A stretch of DNA of 64,000 nucleotides. Source: Chitinophaga polysaccharea. Lineage in GTDB: Bacteria; Bacteroidota; Bacteroidia; Chitinophagales; Chitinophagaceae. The position numbers and the translations under genes are program-made. Below are positions 8,766 through 19,309 of this stretch, piece by piece (the first letter of the stretch is position 1; the number at the start of each line of letters is the position of its first letter). Where the stretch lies: positions 124,001 to 188,000 of the forward strand of contig NZ_VIWO01000001.1 of assembly GCF_007829335.1 (NCBI RefSeq), in the 5' to 3' direction. A model generated the notes under the pieces. The model had not been told where the DNA came from. It was given only the letters and a program-made list of their open reading frames with translations, and did no database searches.

Positions 8766-8802
8766 AATTAAAAAGGGCTTTACCGACAACGGTAAAGCCC
8801 TT
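8766..8802 (-). terminator. Terminator of the ATP synthase operon
   Basis: A perfect 13-base stem (8773-8785 with 8790-8802, AAGGGCTTTACCG) with a 4-base loop is followed on the minus strand by TTTTTAATTTC. It lies 30 bases after the atpA stop. Confidence 0.85.
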
Positions 8803-8832
8803 CTATTCTATATTTTCAGCAAGATGTTTTGC

Positions 8833-10410
8833 TTATGCGAATCTGTGTTTCAGCTCATTAGCGAGTGTCACCATTTTCTTCAGACCATCTTCCGGCAGAT
8901 TTCCTTTCTTGAATTCAGCCAGTACATCAGGCAGACGAACATCCATTTCGTTCAGGAATGCTTCTTCGAAAGCACGTACCTGTTTAACGGGAACATCGCG
9001 CAGCAGACCATTGGTACCGAGGTAGATGATAGCCACTTGCTTTTCAACCGGGAATGGGCTGAACTGTGGTTGTTTCAGGATTTCCACGTTACGGGCACCT
9101 TTGTCGATAACTGCTTTGGTAGCAGCATCCAGGTCACCGCCGAATTTGGAGAAGGCCTCCATTTCGCGGTATTGTGCCTGGTCGAGTTTCAGGGTACCAG
9201 ATACTTTCTTCATGGATTTGATCTGAGCGTTACCACCCACACGACTTACAGAGATACCTACGTTGATCGCCGGACGGATACCTGCGTTGAACAGGTTACC
9301 TTCCAGGAAGATCTGACCATCGGTGATGGAGATCACGTTGGTAGGGATGTAAGCAGATACATCACTCGCTTGTGTTTCAATGATAGGCAATGCTGTCAGG
9401 GAACCACCACCTTTCACCAGGTGTCTGATAGATTCCGGCAGGTCATTCATTTGCTGGGCGATAGCATCATTATTGATAATTTTCGCAGCACGCTCGAGCA
9501 AACGGCTATGCAGGTAGAATACGTCACCAGGGTAAGCTTCACGACCAGGAGGACGTTTCAGCAGCAGGGATACCTCACGGTAAGCAACGGCCTGTTTAGA
9601 CAGATCATCGTATACGATCAGTGCAGGACGACCCGAGTCACGGAAGAACTCACCGATAGCAGCACCGGCAAATGGAGCGTAGAACTGCAGCGGAGCAGGA
9701 TCAGCAGCGTTTGCAGCTACAATGGTAGTATAAGCCATAGCGCCTGCTTCCTGTAATGTTTTCATTACACCGGCAACAGTAGATGCTTTCTGACCAATCG
9801 CTACGTATATGCAGTATACAGGTTTACCTGCGTCAAAGAATTCTTTCTGGTTGATGATGGTGTCGATACAGATAGCTGTTTTACCTGTTTGACGGTCACC
9901 AATTACCAATTCACGCTGACCACGGCCAACAGGAATCATCGCATCGATCGCTTTCACACCTGTTTGCAGCGGTTCTTTTACCGGTTCACGGAACAATACT
10001 CCTGGTGCCTTACGCTCCAGTGGCATTTCATACAGTTCACCTTTGATAGGGCCTTTACCATCAACTGGCTCACCCAGTGTATTGATAACGCGACCAATCA
10101 CACCTTCACCCACATTAATGGATGCGATTTGTTTGGTACGACGCACTTTATCACCTTCTTTAATACCTGATGAAGCACCCATCAATACCACACCCACGTT
10201 ATCTTCTTCCAGGTTCAGTGCAATTGCTTTTACACCATTGCTGAATTCAACGAGTTCACCGTAACCAACGTTACCCAAACCGTAAATGCGGGCAATACCA
10301 TCACCCACTGACAATACAGTACCTACCTCTTCCAGGTCGGCAGAAGCATTGAAGTTGCTTAACTGCTGGCGCAATATCGCCGAAATTTCATCAGGTTTAA
10401 TATCAACCAT
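8833..10410 (-). CDS. atpA: ATP synthase F1 subunit alpha
   Basis: Non-catalytic nucleotide-binding subunit of F1, 525 residues. The Walker A loop is GDRQTGKT, the Walker B region [18 protein letters not shown], and the SISRVGG-type segment ([14 protein letters not shown]) contains the arginine finger region that completes the beta-subunit active site. It is the last gene of the operon: a strong terminator follows, and neither atpG (gamma) nor atpD/atpC lie downstream, so these F1 subunits must be encoded elsewhere. Confidence 0.98.
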   Translation of the reverse strand: MVDIKPDEISAILRQQLSNFNASADLEEVGTVLSVGDGIARIYGLGNVGYGELVEFSNGVKAIALNLEEDNVGVVLMGASSGIKEGDKVRRTKQIASINVGEGVIGRVINTLGEPVDGKGPIKGELYEMPLERKAPGVLFREPVKEPLQTGVKAIDAMIPVGRGQRELVIGDRQTGKTAICIDTIINQKEFFDAGKPVYCIYVAIGQKASTVAGVMKTLQEAGAMAYTTIVAANAADPAPLQFYAPFAGAAIGEFFRDSGRPALIVYDDLSKQAVAYREVSLLLKRPPGREAYPGDVFYLHSRLLERAAKIINNDAIAQQMNDLPESIRHLVKGGGSLTALPIIETQASDVSAYIPTNVISITDGQIFLEGNLFNAGIRPAINVGISVSRVGGNAQIKSMKKVSGTLKLDQAQYREMEAFSKFGGDLDAATKAVIDKGARNVEILKQPQFSPFPVEKQVAIIYLGTNGLLRDVPVKQVRAFEEAFLNEMDVRLPDVLAEFKKGNLPEDGLKKMVTLANELKHRFA

Positions 10411-10491
10411 AATTATGATTTTAAAAAAAGTCGTTAGATAAATTTAGTATAACGACAACAGCTTTGCGTGTACGCAGCGGCTGCTGTATAA

Positions 10492-11052
10492 TTAACGTAT
10501 CTCGGATACGTAAATGTTCTTGGTAAATTGTTGTCTGATATCCTTCAGATCGCGCAGGATAGAAGCATCAAACAATTTATCATTGGTTTCCAGCACGAAG
10601 CCACCGATCAGATCGGCATTTACAGCTGTTTCCAACGCTATCTGCTGAGGAACTTCACTGGCTATTTTGGATTTGATTACATCCAGTGTAGCATTGTCCA
10701 GCGCCACGGCAGTAGTGATTTTTACAGCACTGATATTTTTCAGCACGTTGTACTGGCGCTGAAACTCAGTAGCAATTTCAGGCAATGCACTTTCACGGCC
10801 TTTGCTTACCAGGAGATTCAGGAAACTCAGTGTCGTTGTACTTACCCGTCCTTCCAGCACTGCTGCCAGGATCTTTTGCTTTTTATCAGCCTTAATGATG
10901 GGGCTCTTCAGCAAACTCACCACATCCGGGTTGCTTTTCATCACCTGTTGTAAGTACTGCATGTCGGTATGTACAGCTTCCACCTGGTTCAGTTCCTGTA
11001 CCAGGTCTATCAATGATTTTGCATACCGGGATGCTAAACGGGGATTCTGCAT
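10492..11052 (-). CDS. atpH: ATP synthase F1 subunit delta
   Basis: Delta (OSCP-type) subunit linking F1 to the peripheral stalk, 186 residues. The N-terminal helical bundle starts with NPRLASRYAKSLIDLVQEL, and the C-terminal part holds the family motif LIGGFVLETNDKLFDASILRDL. It sits between atpF and atpA in the usual order, 81 bases before atpA. Confidence 0.95.
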   Translation of the reverse strand: MQNPRLASRYAKSLIDLVQELNQVEAVHTDMQYLQQVMKSNPDVVSLLKSPIIKADKKQKILAAVLEGRVSTTTLSFLNLLVSKGRESALPEIATEFQRQYNVLKNISAVKITTAVALDNATLDVIKSKIASEVPQQIALETAVNADLIGGFVLETNDKLFDASILRDLKDIRQQFTKNIYVSEIR

Positions 11053-11109
11053 ATTTAAAAAAGCTTTTAGCCGTTAACTCTTTGCTGTTACCAGCATTCA
11101 GTTAATCTC

Positions 11110-11604
11110 TTAGTTCAATTTGATTTCTTCTGCCAGTTGTTTCACGTAACCTTCCTGTGCTGTTTTATCAGCCAGTTCTCTTCTCAGTACTTTTTCAGCA
11201 ACTTCGATCACGAGGTTACCTACCTGGTTCTTTACATCCGTTAACGCAGCCATTTTCTGGTTTTCAATAGCGGTGTAAGCTTCACTGATGATTTTCTTAG
11301 CTTCAGCTTGCGCCTGAGTTTTTGCTTCGCTGATAATCATGTCCTTCGCGTCTTTTGCTTCCTTCAGGATCTTACTTCTTTCAGCTTTAGCTTCCGCCAG
11401 CACATGTTCGTGCTCAGCTTTCATCTGTGCCATTTCCTCTTTCACTCTTTCAGCAGTAGTAATGGAGTCAGTGATTGAATCTTCCCTTTCTTTCAGAGTA
11501 GCAAGGATCGGTTTCCAGGCAAATTTCTTCAGTATCAGGAAAACGATAACGAAAACGATAAACGAAAAAGCAAACAAGCCTAACGCGGGTTGCAACAGAT
11601 CCAT
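11110..11604 (-). CDS. atpF: ATP synthase Fo subunit b
   Basis: Peripheral-stalk subunit of 164 residues. One N-terminal membrane helix (about 5-27, FAFSFIVFVIVFLILKKFAW) precedes a long charged, alanine-rich coiled coil (about 35-150) that dimerises and contacts delta. Context between atpE and atpH fits. Confidence 0.95.
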   Translation of the reverse strand: MDLLQPALGLFAFSFIVFVIVFLILKKFAWKPILATLKEREDSITDSITTAERVKEEMAQMKAEHEHVLAEAKAERSKILKEAKDAKDMIISEAKTQAQAEAKKIISEAYTAIENQKMAALTDVKNQVGNLVIEVAEKVLRRELADKTAQEGYVKQLAEEIKLN

Positions 11605-11723
11605 ATAATTAGGATTTTATGATATTGTTATGTTGATATTTACAGATGTTGAATGAGCTGTGTTCAGCATAAAAATTTACTGCATCCATTGCCCTGTGCG
11701 CCGGATGCAGTAAGAAGTTTTGC

Positions 11724-12044
<321 letters not shown>

Positions 12045-12077
12045 TCACTTTCAATCATTCCTGTTTAAAGGAGGAGA

Positions 12078-13256
12078 TTAATGGTGATGTCCATCTTCAT
12101 GATGAGCACCTTCCATCGCCTGGCCAATAAACACCGCAGTCAGGTTGGCAAAGATAAATGCCTGGATAAAGGCTACCAGCAATTCCAGCATCATCATTAC
12201 CAGGTTGAAGGCAATGGATACCGGCATAAAGCCATAACCAATTCCGCGGTTCATAGAACCAAAAATAAATACCAGGCTGATAATGCTCAGAATGATAATG
12301 TGACCTGCCAGGATGTTGGCAAACAACCTGATCATCAGGGAGATAGGCTTGGTAAACACACCAATCAACTCCACCGGGGCGAGGATCAGCTTTACACCAA
12401 ATGGTGCCGGAGGATTGAAGATATGACCCCAGAAATGCTTGTTGGTGCTAAACATAGTAGCAATAAAGCTGATAAGCGCCAGTGCCGCTGTTACCGCGAT
12501 GTTACCGGTTACGTTGGCAGAACCAGGCAACAGTCCCAACAAGTTATTGATCAGAATGAAAAAGAATACAGTGAGAATAAATGGAGTGTATTTAGCGCTC
12601 CGGTGACCAGGAATATTTGGTTTTACCACCTCATCACGCATAAAGATGATAACCGGCTCAATCAGGCTCTGTAAACCTTTAGGCGCTTTCTTGGCGCCCC
12701 GGGTCTGGTAAGCCTTCGCTACCGTCAGCATGATCCAGGTCAGCAGGATGGCAGCAATCAGCATAGAGGTGATATTCTTGGTCATAGACAAATCATATAC
12801 CTTCTCATTGGTCGGCATACCATTATCGTCTACGGCAATTACTTTATTGTTAGGATAAGTAGCTTCATCCAGCCCCTTCTCTGCACGGTAATGCGCATTT
12901 ACCAGCTGGTAACCGGCATAAGGCTGATGTCCGTGCTCAAAACGGGATGACATAAACGCTGTAACACCATGTGTCGGAGAATACATAATTACCGGTAAAG
13001 GAATAACCACCGGGGTATGTTCACCCAGATCAAACAGATGCCAGTCATGTGCATCAGAAATGTGTCCGAAGAGCACCTCCTTAATATCAATCTTCTTGGA
13101 CTCACCTTCGTCAGAGTGCTTTTCTTCACCTGCCACCGCAGCTGCTGCGTGTTCAGGGTGCGCCTCCTCAGCGTAGGAAAAATTACTAAAACTGTGAAGG
13201 CCTAAAACCATCACAAGTGCTACCATTCTATGTTTGAACCAATTGAAAGAAATCAC
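12078..13256 (-). CDS. atpB: ATP synthase Fo subunit a
   Basis: Stator channel subunit of 392 residues. The essential Arg is in helix 4 (PISLMIRLFANILAGH). As in other Bacteroidota, a signal-like N-terminus (from M11, ending FSYAEEA) and a His-rich periplasmic extension of roughly 150 residues precede the five or six C-terminal membrane helices, and the C-terminus is His-rich. A start at M11 (13226) is possible and would leave a longer leader. It is the first gene of the atpBEFHA operon. Confidence 0.95.
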   Translation of the reverse strand: MISFNWFKHRMVALVMVLGLHSFSNFSYAEEAHPEHAAAAVAGEEKHSDEGESKKIDIKEVLFGHISDAHDWHLFDLGEHTPVVIPLPVIMYSPTHGVTAFMSSRFEHGHQPYAGYQLVNAHYRAEKGLDEATYPNNKVIAVDDNGMPTNEKVYDLSMTKNITSMLIAAILLTWIMLTVAKAYQTRGAKKAPKGLQSLIEPVIIFMRDEVVKPNIPGHRSAKYTPFILTVFFFILINNLLGLLPGSANVTGNIAVTAALALISFIATMFSTNKHFWGHIFNPPAPFGVKLILAPVELIGVFTKPISLMIRLFANILAGHIIILSIISLVFIFGSMNRGIGYGFMPVSIAFNLVMMMLELLVAFIQAFIFANLTAVFIGQAMEGAHHEDGHHH

Positions 13257-13275
13257 CGTTTTCTGAAATTTTGCG

Positions 13276-13283
13276 CAAAGATA
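13276..13283 (-). promoter_or_regulatory. Possible -7 element of the ATP synthase operon
   Basis: TATCTTTG on the minus strand matches TAnnTTTG and lies 20 bases before the atpB ATG at 13256. A TTTTG stands upstream at 13298-13302 but only about 14 bases away, closer than usual. The short implied leader slightly favours the atpB start at 13226. Confidence 0.4.
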
Positions 13284-13502
13284 ACCGTTTTTACTTTCAA
13301 AATTAAGCGACTACGAAAAAAAAGAACGATATATTGTAATTATATTGATAGCCAAGCCCTTGTAACTCCGTATTTCCCCCTTTTTCAATGAAAAAATTCT
13401 CAGAAAAGCGTCTGTTGCAAATGGTCATTCATATTTAAAAAATTATAATTTAAATATTTACGGTAACGTTCGGTTTATAATGGATCCTTTCTGGGAAATA
13501 TT

Positions 13503-13539
13503 AAACAAAAAAGACAGCCAATGGCTGTCTTTTTTGTTT
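13503..13539 (-). terminator. Terminator of the DUF3857/transglutaminase gene
   Basis: A perfect 17-base stem (13503-13519 with 13523-13539; core GACAGCC/GGCTGTC) with a 3-base loop and A/T-rich ends. It lies 16 bases after the stop of the minus-strand gene and can work in both directions. Confidence 0.8.
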
Positions 13540-13554
13540 CTTGATTAACGAATA

Positions 13555-16500
13555 TTATTTAAAGGACACATATTTCTGCTCCGCCTTAATAATACCTGTA
13601 AAAAAGGTTTCCAGTTCTTTAAATGCCACAGGTCCAATTATTTTATTACAATTTGTTTTAAACTGCCTACTAATAACTAATTTATCATCTGTTTCTTTTT
13701 TAAAGGACAGGTCATAACTCATATCTTCCCATTTCAGATTGGTATTGCCCGGTACCTGGTCAAATTGCTTGCCTGTTGGCAGCTTAATGTGAATTTCTGT
13801 AGTATAGTTATCGGTATTCTCGTAATTGTTATATTCGAACGGATGCTGACGCGCCTCTGGCGTAAAAATATCCGCTGTGGCGACTATATCCATAAATGCC
13901 GGCTTAATCATGTTGAAATCGCCTACATTGATAACATCATTCTTCACCGTAAAAGTGCTTTGCAGCCACACCGTATCTTCCAGGTTATCCAGATTACGGA
14001 AATTAAAGCTATCTAATACTACTTGATTTTTGAACATACCACTAATGCCATGTTGTACAGCGTCTTTTGTTTCCTCCCGGGTTTTGTGCTGATAGGAATG
14101 CCTGATCTGCGACGCTAATTCTCCACTGTAGGCACAATTGGAAATAATATGCTGGTCTGCCCCACTCAGGTCGATATCCAGTCGCCGGCGTAACATCTTC
14201 GGCGCAAAATTGGCCGCTGACAACAGCCCAATCTTTTCCCCATTCTTGTAGTTATATGGAATATTTAATATTTGTGCCCCGGCCAGAGCTGATGACAACG
14301 AATTAAATGGCAATGCATTATCTGTTAACTCGAGGTAATAATCTTTTCCTTCCGCCTTATACCGAATTATACAGTGATTGAAATCCATAGAAGGCAGCTG
14401 CATATTCTTTTCTCCGTAATCCTGGGTACTTACTAGTATTAAGTTGGCTTCCACTCCTGCTTTACGGGCAAAAGCCAGGAACAGCGTTGATAAGTCCTTA
14501 CAATCTCCCAAACGGGTCACCAGCGTTTTACCAGCCCGCTGTGGTACATAAGCCCCCTGCCGAAACGATACGGAGCTGTAGGCAATATTCTTTTCTATAT
14601 ATTCATAAATTCGCTTCGCTTTAGCGAAATCATCCAACTTCTCTGCGCCAAAAGGAAATATTTCTTTCCAGGCCTCATTAATTTCAAAGTCCTCCTTCGA
14701 TTGCGCCCGGGTAATATCACTATACCACTCTCCTATCACATCCCAGTCTTTTACCGTTGAAAGATGCAGCACCTTACCTATATCATTCAGGCTAGGCATA
14801 TATGATTCACTACGCACTGCTGTAATATCATCCTCCCGCCAGCTATACAGCTTAAATTGTTCATGTTTGCTTACATTCGGCTTAACGGCTCCTCCATTTA
14901 CATACTCATAGTATAAAGGGATACTGTCGGATATCAGTACGTTGTAACTGGAAATATGCCTGGGAACAAAGCCTGAGAAATAAAATTTATCCCAGAATTC
15001 CCTCCCTAAACGACCTCGCCCATAACTATTCACTTTATAGTTAAAATAGATAACATCTCCTTCATCCAACCGGGTAAACACAATCTCATTTTCATTGGTT
15101 TCGGCGGGAACCTTAGCTCCATTCGCCTTTATTACCTCCGCCTTTACAATAATCACATCCTGGTACACGGTATTATATGGGATAGAGATTTCCTTCCAGC
15201 GGGAAATGCCTTTTTTATTGTTGATGATAATAGCCGTGTTGATGGTTTGTTCTCCTGCACCCTCCGGATATACAATCACATTCTTTTCATCAAAAATATA
15301 CGCATAAGACTGGGTTGAATCCCGTTGTTTCTTCAGTGCAGCTTCTATTTCTTTGTAATAGTTCAATACTGGAAAATACTTGTCCATAGGCGGTTTATTT
15401 TCCAGGGTACGCAATTTTTCACGATAACCAAAGCCGCCCGCATACATTGCTAACGCCTGCCGATAGTAGTGGATAGCGGAGTCATTTTGTTTTTTCTGAA
15501 GATAACAATTGGCCATATCGCCCAGCGGCACGTGACTATATGGACTAATCTGATGTTGTATCCGCAGGTACTTCAATGCGGAATCATAATCCTGGCGGCC
15601 ATAGTAATACTTAATCAGCTTAGTATAACTATTTGCGTCATATCTGGCCATCCCCTGCAGCTCCTGCATCAATGCCACCGCCTCTGTTGTTTTGCCCTGG
15701 TTCAGGTATTCATCTGTCAACCCATCCAGCAATTTAAAGTTAAATCGTTCGGCCCTGTTCTTTTCCAATACCTCCAGCGCTTTAGCCGGATTGTTATGTA
15801 CTTTCGACTCAATCAGCGACATCACCTGCACAACTTCAGTCACATTCGGATACTTCTCATAGGCAAACTTCAGTAACTGCAAAGCGCTGTCAATCTTTTC
15901 CTGCTCCATGAGTAATTGCAGCTTTTTAAAAGTAGTATACTGATGCTCTCCTTTCATTGCAATTAACTTGTCCAGTATCTCCATTGCCTCCGTATAATTC
16001 TTTTCTTCTTCCAACTTGTTCATCTTGGCAGCCAACATCCAGTAGTTGTCTGGCACCAGCGCTTTCATCAACTCCATACGCTCTGTAATCTCTGTTCTGT
16101 CATTATTGCCCGACAAACAATCGATATAATAATTCAGTACCAAAGCATCTTTTGGATAGTCTTTCTGCCATTTAAACATCACAGCTTTCGCTTTGTCCCA
16201 TTCCTGGTTGCGGACGTAAACTTTGCTCAACAGAATTGCCAGTACCGGGTCGGCAGGATGTTGGGCGATTTCTTTTTTAAAATACTCTTCGGCAAAATGC
16301 GGAATGAGCGCTGACTCCCCTTTCGATAGATCCGGCTGATAGCTTTCCGGCCGGTTTTGCGCCGTAATACCTTTAACAGGGTTGTACTGTTCATCTGTTA
16401 ATCTCACAATAAAATGAGGGGTACTGTTATCATCTGTATAGCCTAGCTGGAGTAAAATACGGTTATAGCCTTTATTCAGATGTACTTTCGTTTTCCACCA

Positions 16501-17319
16501 GTCCAGCTCCGTAACCTGCTCTTCCGGCTGACTAATCACCTGCTTATCATTTACCCAAACTTTCATGGCGCCATTACCACCCAGGCATAGCACAACATCC
16601 ATATCTGATGAAGACTTTACAAAAGATTGGAGGTAACCCACCGCGTTACTGGAAGCAAATGCCGGCCCTACAAAGGTCCAACCCTCGCGGGTAGTATATA
16701 ACGGTACAAACCAGTTAATGGGATTATTATTCTTAGAAATAAAATTGCTGCCCGTAGGGTGCTTTGCTGGACCATAATCTTTGTCAAAACCGCTACCCAT
16801 CAGATTATCGAACGGTCCGGCATAGGCCCATTCTTCTATGGCACCTATCTGGGGAAACAACGCAAGGGCCATAGATTGCTGTTTAATGCCTCGTAGATGA
16901 TGAGTTTTGAAATACCTGGCAGCAGCCCGCATTGAGCCATTGTACTGAACAGAATCATTGATGATGCGATCCAGGTTATCGAGCTGGCTACCACTTTTCA
17001 CACCGTAATCTCCTAATAATGCGCCGTTAAACCACAATGCATAAGCATAAGGGGCGGGAGTGGATAATACGCCAAGCGGATTAAAATAAGTGCGTGAAAA
17101 ATCATCCGCATAATCTGTAACGTGGTGAAGTAATACCAGTGTACTAACAGCACTGTTCTTTTGAGGGCCACCGGATTTGATCACCTTTTGCAGATAGGTG
17201 ACCGCGGATTTCATATCATTTTTGTGAATAGCCTCCCAGGCCTTTTCATAATCCCCGGCCAATGATATAATGGGGCACAGTAAAAACAAGATAAGAATAG
17301 CGTTAACAACTCTTTTCAT
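13555..17319 (-). CDS. Large exported TPR / DUF3857 / transglutaminase-like protein
   Basis: Exported protein of 1254 residues. A signal peptide (to about residue 21) precedes a helical TPR-like region with a beta-rich insert near 150-330, running to about 640. A DUF3857-type beta domain follows (about 660-860), then a transglutaminase-like domain with an intact triad: C940 in LGDCKDLS, H982 in FNHCI and D1000 in LELTDNA. A C-terminal beta-rich (DUF2569/3858-like) part closes it. Such proteins are common in Bacteroidota and are thought to act in the periplasm or envelope; the substrate is unknown. It has its own -7 element and terminator, so it is probably monocistronic. Confidence 0.85.
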   Translation of the reverse strand: MKRVVNAILILFLLCPIISLAGDYEKAWEAIHKNDMKSAVTYLQKVIKSGGPQKNSAVSTLVLLHHVTDYADDFSRTYFNPLGVLSTPAPYAYALWFNGALLGDYGVKSGSQLDNLDRIINDSVQYNGSMRAAARYFKTHHLRGIKQQSMALALFPQIGAIEEWAYAGPFDNLMGSGFDKDYGPAKHPTGSNFISKNNNPINWFVPLYTTREGWTFVGPAFASSNAVGYLQSFVKSSSDMDVVLCLGGNGAMKVWVNDKQVISQPEEQVTELDWWKTKVHLNKGYNRILLQLGYTDDNSTPHFIVRLTDEQYNPVKGITAQNRPESYQPDLSKGESALIPHFAEEYFKKEIAQHPADPVLAILLSKVYVRNQEWDKAKAVMFKWQKDYPKDALVLNYYIDCLSGNNDRTEITERMELMKALVPDNYWMLAAKMNKLEEEKNYTEAMEILDKLIAMKGEHQYTTFKKLQLLMEQEKIDSALQLLKFAYEKYPNVTEVVQVMSLIESKVHNNPAKALEVLEKNRAERFNFKLLDGLTDEYLNQGKTTEAVALMQELQGMARYDANSYTKLIKYYYGRQDYDSALKYLRIQHQISPYSHVPLGDMANCYLQKKQNDSAIHYYRQALAMYAGGFGYREKLRTLENKPPMDKYFPVLNYYKEIEAALKKQRDSTQSYAYIFDEKNVIVYPEGAGEQTINTAIIINNKKGISRWKEISIPYNTVYQDVIIVKAEVIKANGAKVPAETNENEIVFTRLDEGDVIYFNYKVNSYGRGRLGREFWDKFYFSGFVPRHISSYNVLISDSIPLYYEYVNGGAVKPNVSKHEQFKLYSWREDDITAVRSESYMPSLNDIGKVLHLSTVKDWDVIGEWYSDITRAQSKEDFEINEAWKEIFPFGAEKLDDFAKAKRIYEYIEKNIAYSSVSFRQGAYVPQRAGKTLVTRLGDCKDLSTLFLAFARKAGVEANLILVSTQDYGEKNMQLPSMDFNHCIIRYKAEGKDYYLELTDNALPFNSLSSALAGAQILNIPYNYKNGEKIGLLSAANFAPKMLRRRLDIDLSGADQHIISNCAYSGELASQIRHSYQHKTREETKDAVQHGISGMFKNQVVLDSFNFRNLDNLEDTVWLQSTFTVKNDVINVGDFNMIKPAFMDIVATADIFTPEARQHPFEYNNYENTDNYTTEIHIKLPTGKQFDQVPGNTNLKWEDMSYDLSFKKETDDKLVISRQFKTNCNKIIGPVAFKELETFFTGIIKAEQKYVSFK

Positions 17320-17342
17320 CAGATATAGGATTTAAATAGCTG

Positions 17343-17350
17343 CAAATGTA
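17343..17350 (-). promoter_or_regulatory. Possible -7 element of the DUF3857 gene
   Basis: TACATTTG on the minus strand, 24 bases before the start codon at 17319. An upstream TTG is 15 bases away, a poor spacing. Confidence 0.35.
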
Positions 17351-17392
17351 CAAAGTAAATCGCAGCAATACATCCTACCTAGGGGTAGCCCG

Positions 17393-19153
17393 TTATACTT
17401 TCGCTGCATTAAACTGCATGCTATGCAGTTTATAATAGAACCCTTCCAGCTTCAATAACTCATCATGTGTACCCATTTCTTTCACTTCTCCCTTATCCAG
17501 TACAATAATCTTATCGGCCTTACTGATGGTAGACAAACGATGTGCAATGATAATAGCGGTACGGTCGGCAATCAGCTTATCGATGGCCTGTTGTATCATC
17601 ATTTCAGATGCTGTATCGATTGAAGAAGTAGCCTCATCGAGCACCAGGATGGCCGGATCATACAGCAGAGCACGCACAAACGAAATCAACTGCCGCTGTC
17701 CGAGCGATAAAGTACTGCCCCTCTCCATCACCTGGTAGTCGTACCCTCCCGGCAATTGCATAATAAAGTCGTGAATACCGATCAACCGGGCAGCTTCTTC
17801 CACCTTTCCCCGGCTGATACTGCTGTCGTGCAGGGTGATGTTATCGTAAATAGAACCGGCAAACAGGAATACATCCTGTAGTACCACGCCTATCTTACTA
17901 CGCAGTGACTCCAGCGAATACGCCGGCAATGGGATCCCATCTATCTTAATACTTCCTTTCTGAATTTCATAGAGGCGGTTAAGGATGCTGATAATAGTGG
18001 TTTTGCCCGAACCGGTATGCCCTACTATCGCTACCGTATCGCCCGGATTAGCGTGGAAATTGATGTCTTTCAGAACATAACGGTCCTCTATATAGGCAAA
18101 CGATACATGTTCAAAGCTAATGTCGCCCTTCATCTGATCGGCCTTGTGATGCCCCTTATCCGCAATATAATCCTGGTTATCCAACACTTTGAATACACGC
18201 TCGCTGGCCACCATTCCCATCTGCAGGGTATTGAACTTATCGGCCAACATACGCAGCGGGCGAAACAGCATATTCAGGTACATAATGAACGCAATCATTA
18301 CACCCTGGGTCACTTCATAATTCAGCACTTTATTGGCGCCCCACCATACCATCAGTCCCAATGAAATAGCCAAAATAATTTCCACTACCGGGAAAAACAC
18401 GGAATAGGCAAAAATGGCATCGATATTGGCGTTGCGGTGGTCCTTGTTGATATGCTTAAAACGGGCAAGCTCCCTTTTTTCTGAAGTAAAAGCCTGCACC
18501 ACCACCATACCCGTAAGATGCTCCTGTACAAAGGCATTCAACGCCGATACAGCGTTGCGCACCTTGTAAAAGGATTTATTCACACTTTCCTTAAAAATGT
18601 AGGTAGCAAAAATCAGTATGGGAAAGGGCGACAAGCTAATCAGTGTCAGGCGCCAGTCTTCCATAAACATCACCACCAGGATGGCGATAATCATCAACAG
18701 GTCAGCCACAATGGAAATAATCCCCTCCGAGAAAACATCGTTAATGGCTTCAATATCGTTGATGGTCCGGGTAGTGAGGGTACCAATAGGTGTTTTATCA
18801 AAAAATGCCAGGTTCAGGTGCACAATCTTCTTATATACCGTTACCCGCAGGTCTTTTACCACCGATTGCCCCAGCCAGTTGGTCAGGTACGAGAAAAAGA
18901 ATCGTACCACCGTTTCCAGCAGCAGCAATCCTATTTGTACGATAGTGACCAGGATCAACATCTTCATCAGCTGGCCGGCAATGTATTTATCTACCGTTAC
19001 CTGGATCAGGTAGGGCCGTAATGGAGAGATCGCAGCCAGTACAACCGTTAATATCATGGATATGTAGAAGGACCGCTTATAAGGAGCCGCGAACGAGAAG
19101 ATGCGCCGTAATAAACTAAAATCAAATACTTTCTTTACCACAAGATTTTCCAA
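17393..19153 (-). CDS. ABC exporter, fused permease and ATPase (MsbA/MdlB type)
   Basis: Half-transporter of 586 residues: six membrane helices (about 20-310), then an ATPase domain (about 340-575). Motifs are Walker A VGHTGSGKT, signature LSLGQRQLIS, Walker B ILVLDEATSSID and the switch His in IIIAHRLST. It would work as a homodimer or with a second half elsewhere. Its closest relatives by pattern are MdlB/MsbA-like multidrug or lipid exporters; the substrate is not predictable. The 3' end of the next upstream gene (19310) is separated from it by palindrome copy 2. Confidence 0.93.
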   Translation of the reverse strand: MENLVVKKVFDFSLLRRIFSFAAPYKRSFYISMILTVVLAAISPLRPYLIQVTVDKYIAGQLMKMLILVTIVQIGLLLLETVVRFFFSYLTNWLGQSVVKDLRVTVYKKIVHLNLAFFDKTPIGTLTTRTINDIEAINDVFSEGIISIVADLLMIIAILVVMFMEDWRLTLISLSPFPILIFATYIFKESVNKSFYKVRNAVSALNAFVQEHLTGMVVVQAFTSEKRELARFKHINKDHRNANIDAIFAYSVFFPVVEIILAISLGLMVWWGANKVLNYEVTQGVMIAFIMYLNMLFRPLRMLADKFNTLQMGMVASERVFKVLDNQDYIADKGHHKADQMKGDISFEHVSFAYIEDRYVLKDINFHANPGDTVAIVGHTGSGKTTIISILNRLYEIQKGSIKIDGIPLPAYSLESLRSKIGVVLQDVFLFAGSIYDNITLHDSSISRGKVEEAARLIGIHDFIMQLPGGYDYQVMERGSTLSLGQRQLISFVRALLYDPAILVLDEATSSIDTASEMMIQQAIDKLIADRTAIIIAHRLSTISKADKIIVLDKGEVKEMGTHDELLKLEGFYYKLHSMQFNAAKV

Positions 19154-19176
19154 TGTGCCGGGTTTGAACTACACTA

Positions 19177-19184
19177 CAAACGTA
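19177..19184 (-). promoter_or_regulatory. Possible -7 element of the ABC exporter gene
   Basis: TACGTTTG on the minus strand, 24 bases before the ATG at 19153. The -33 region merges with palindrome copy 2 and has no well-spaced TTTG. Confidence 0.35.
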
Positions 19185-19201
19185 CAACAAAAAGCAGAAA
19201 G

Positions 19202-19306
19202 CTTAAAGCGGAAAGCATAAAGCTATTAAGGCGAATGACCAGGGCGGATAAATATCCGCTTAGATCATTCGCCTTAATAGCTTTATGCTTTATGCCTTGT
19301 GTTTTT
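19202..19306. repeat. Dispersed palindromic element, copy 2 (also a likely terminator)
   Basis: A 27-base perfect inverted repeat (19212-19238 with 19265-19291) encloses a second perfect stem, GCGGATA/TATCCGC (19244-19250 with 19253-19259). The arms share AAGCATAAAGCTATT and CGAATGA with the elements at 5.4 and 44.3 kb. It lies just after the stop of the 732-residue protein gene (19310). Confidence 0.78.
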
Positions 19307-19309
19307 AGC

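Noticed and set aside
8824..9756. Long open frame on the plus strand across atpA
   Set aside because: atpA on the other strand is certain; the plus frame has no recognisable domain and reflects codon bias.
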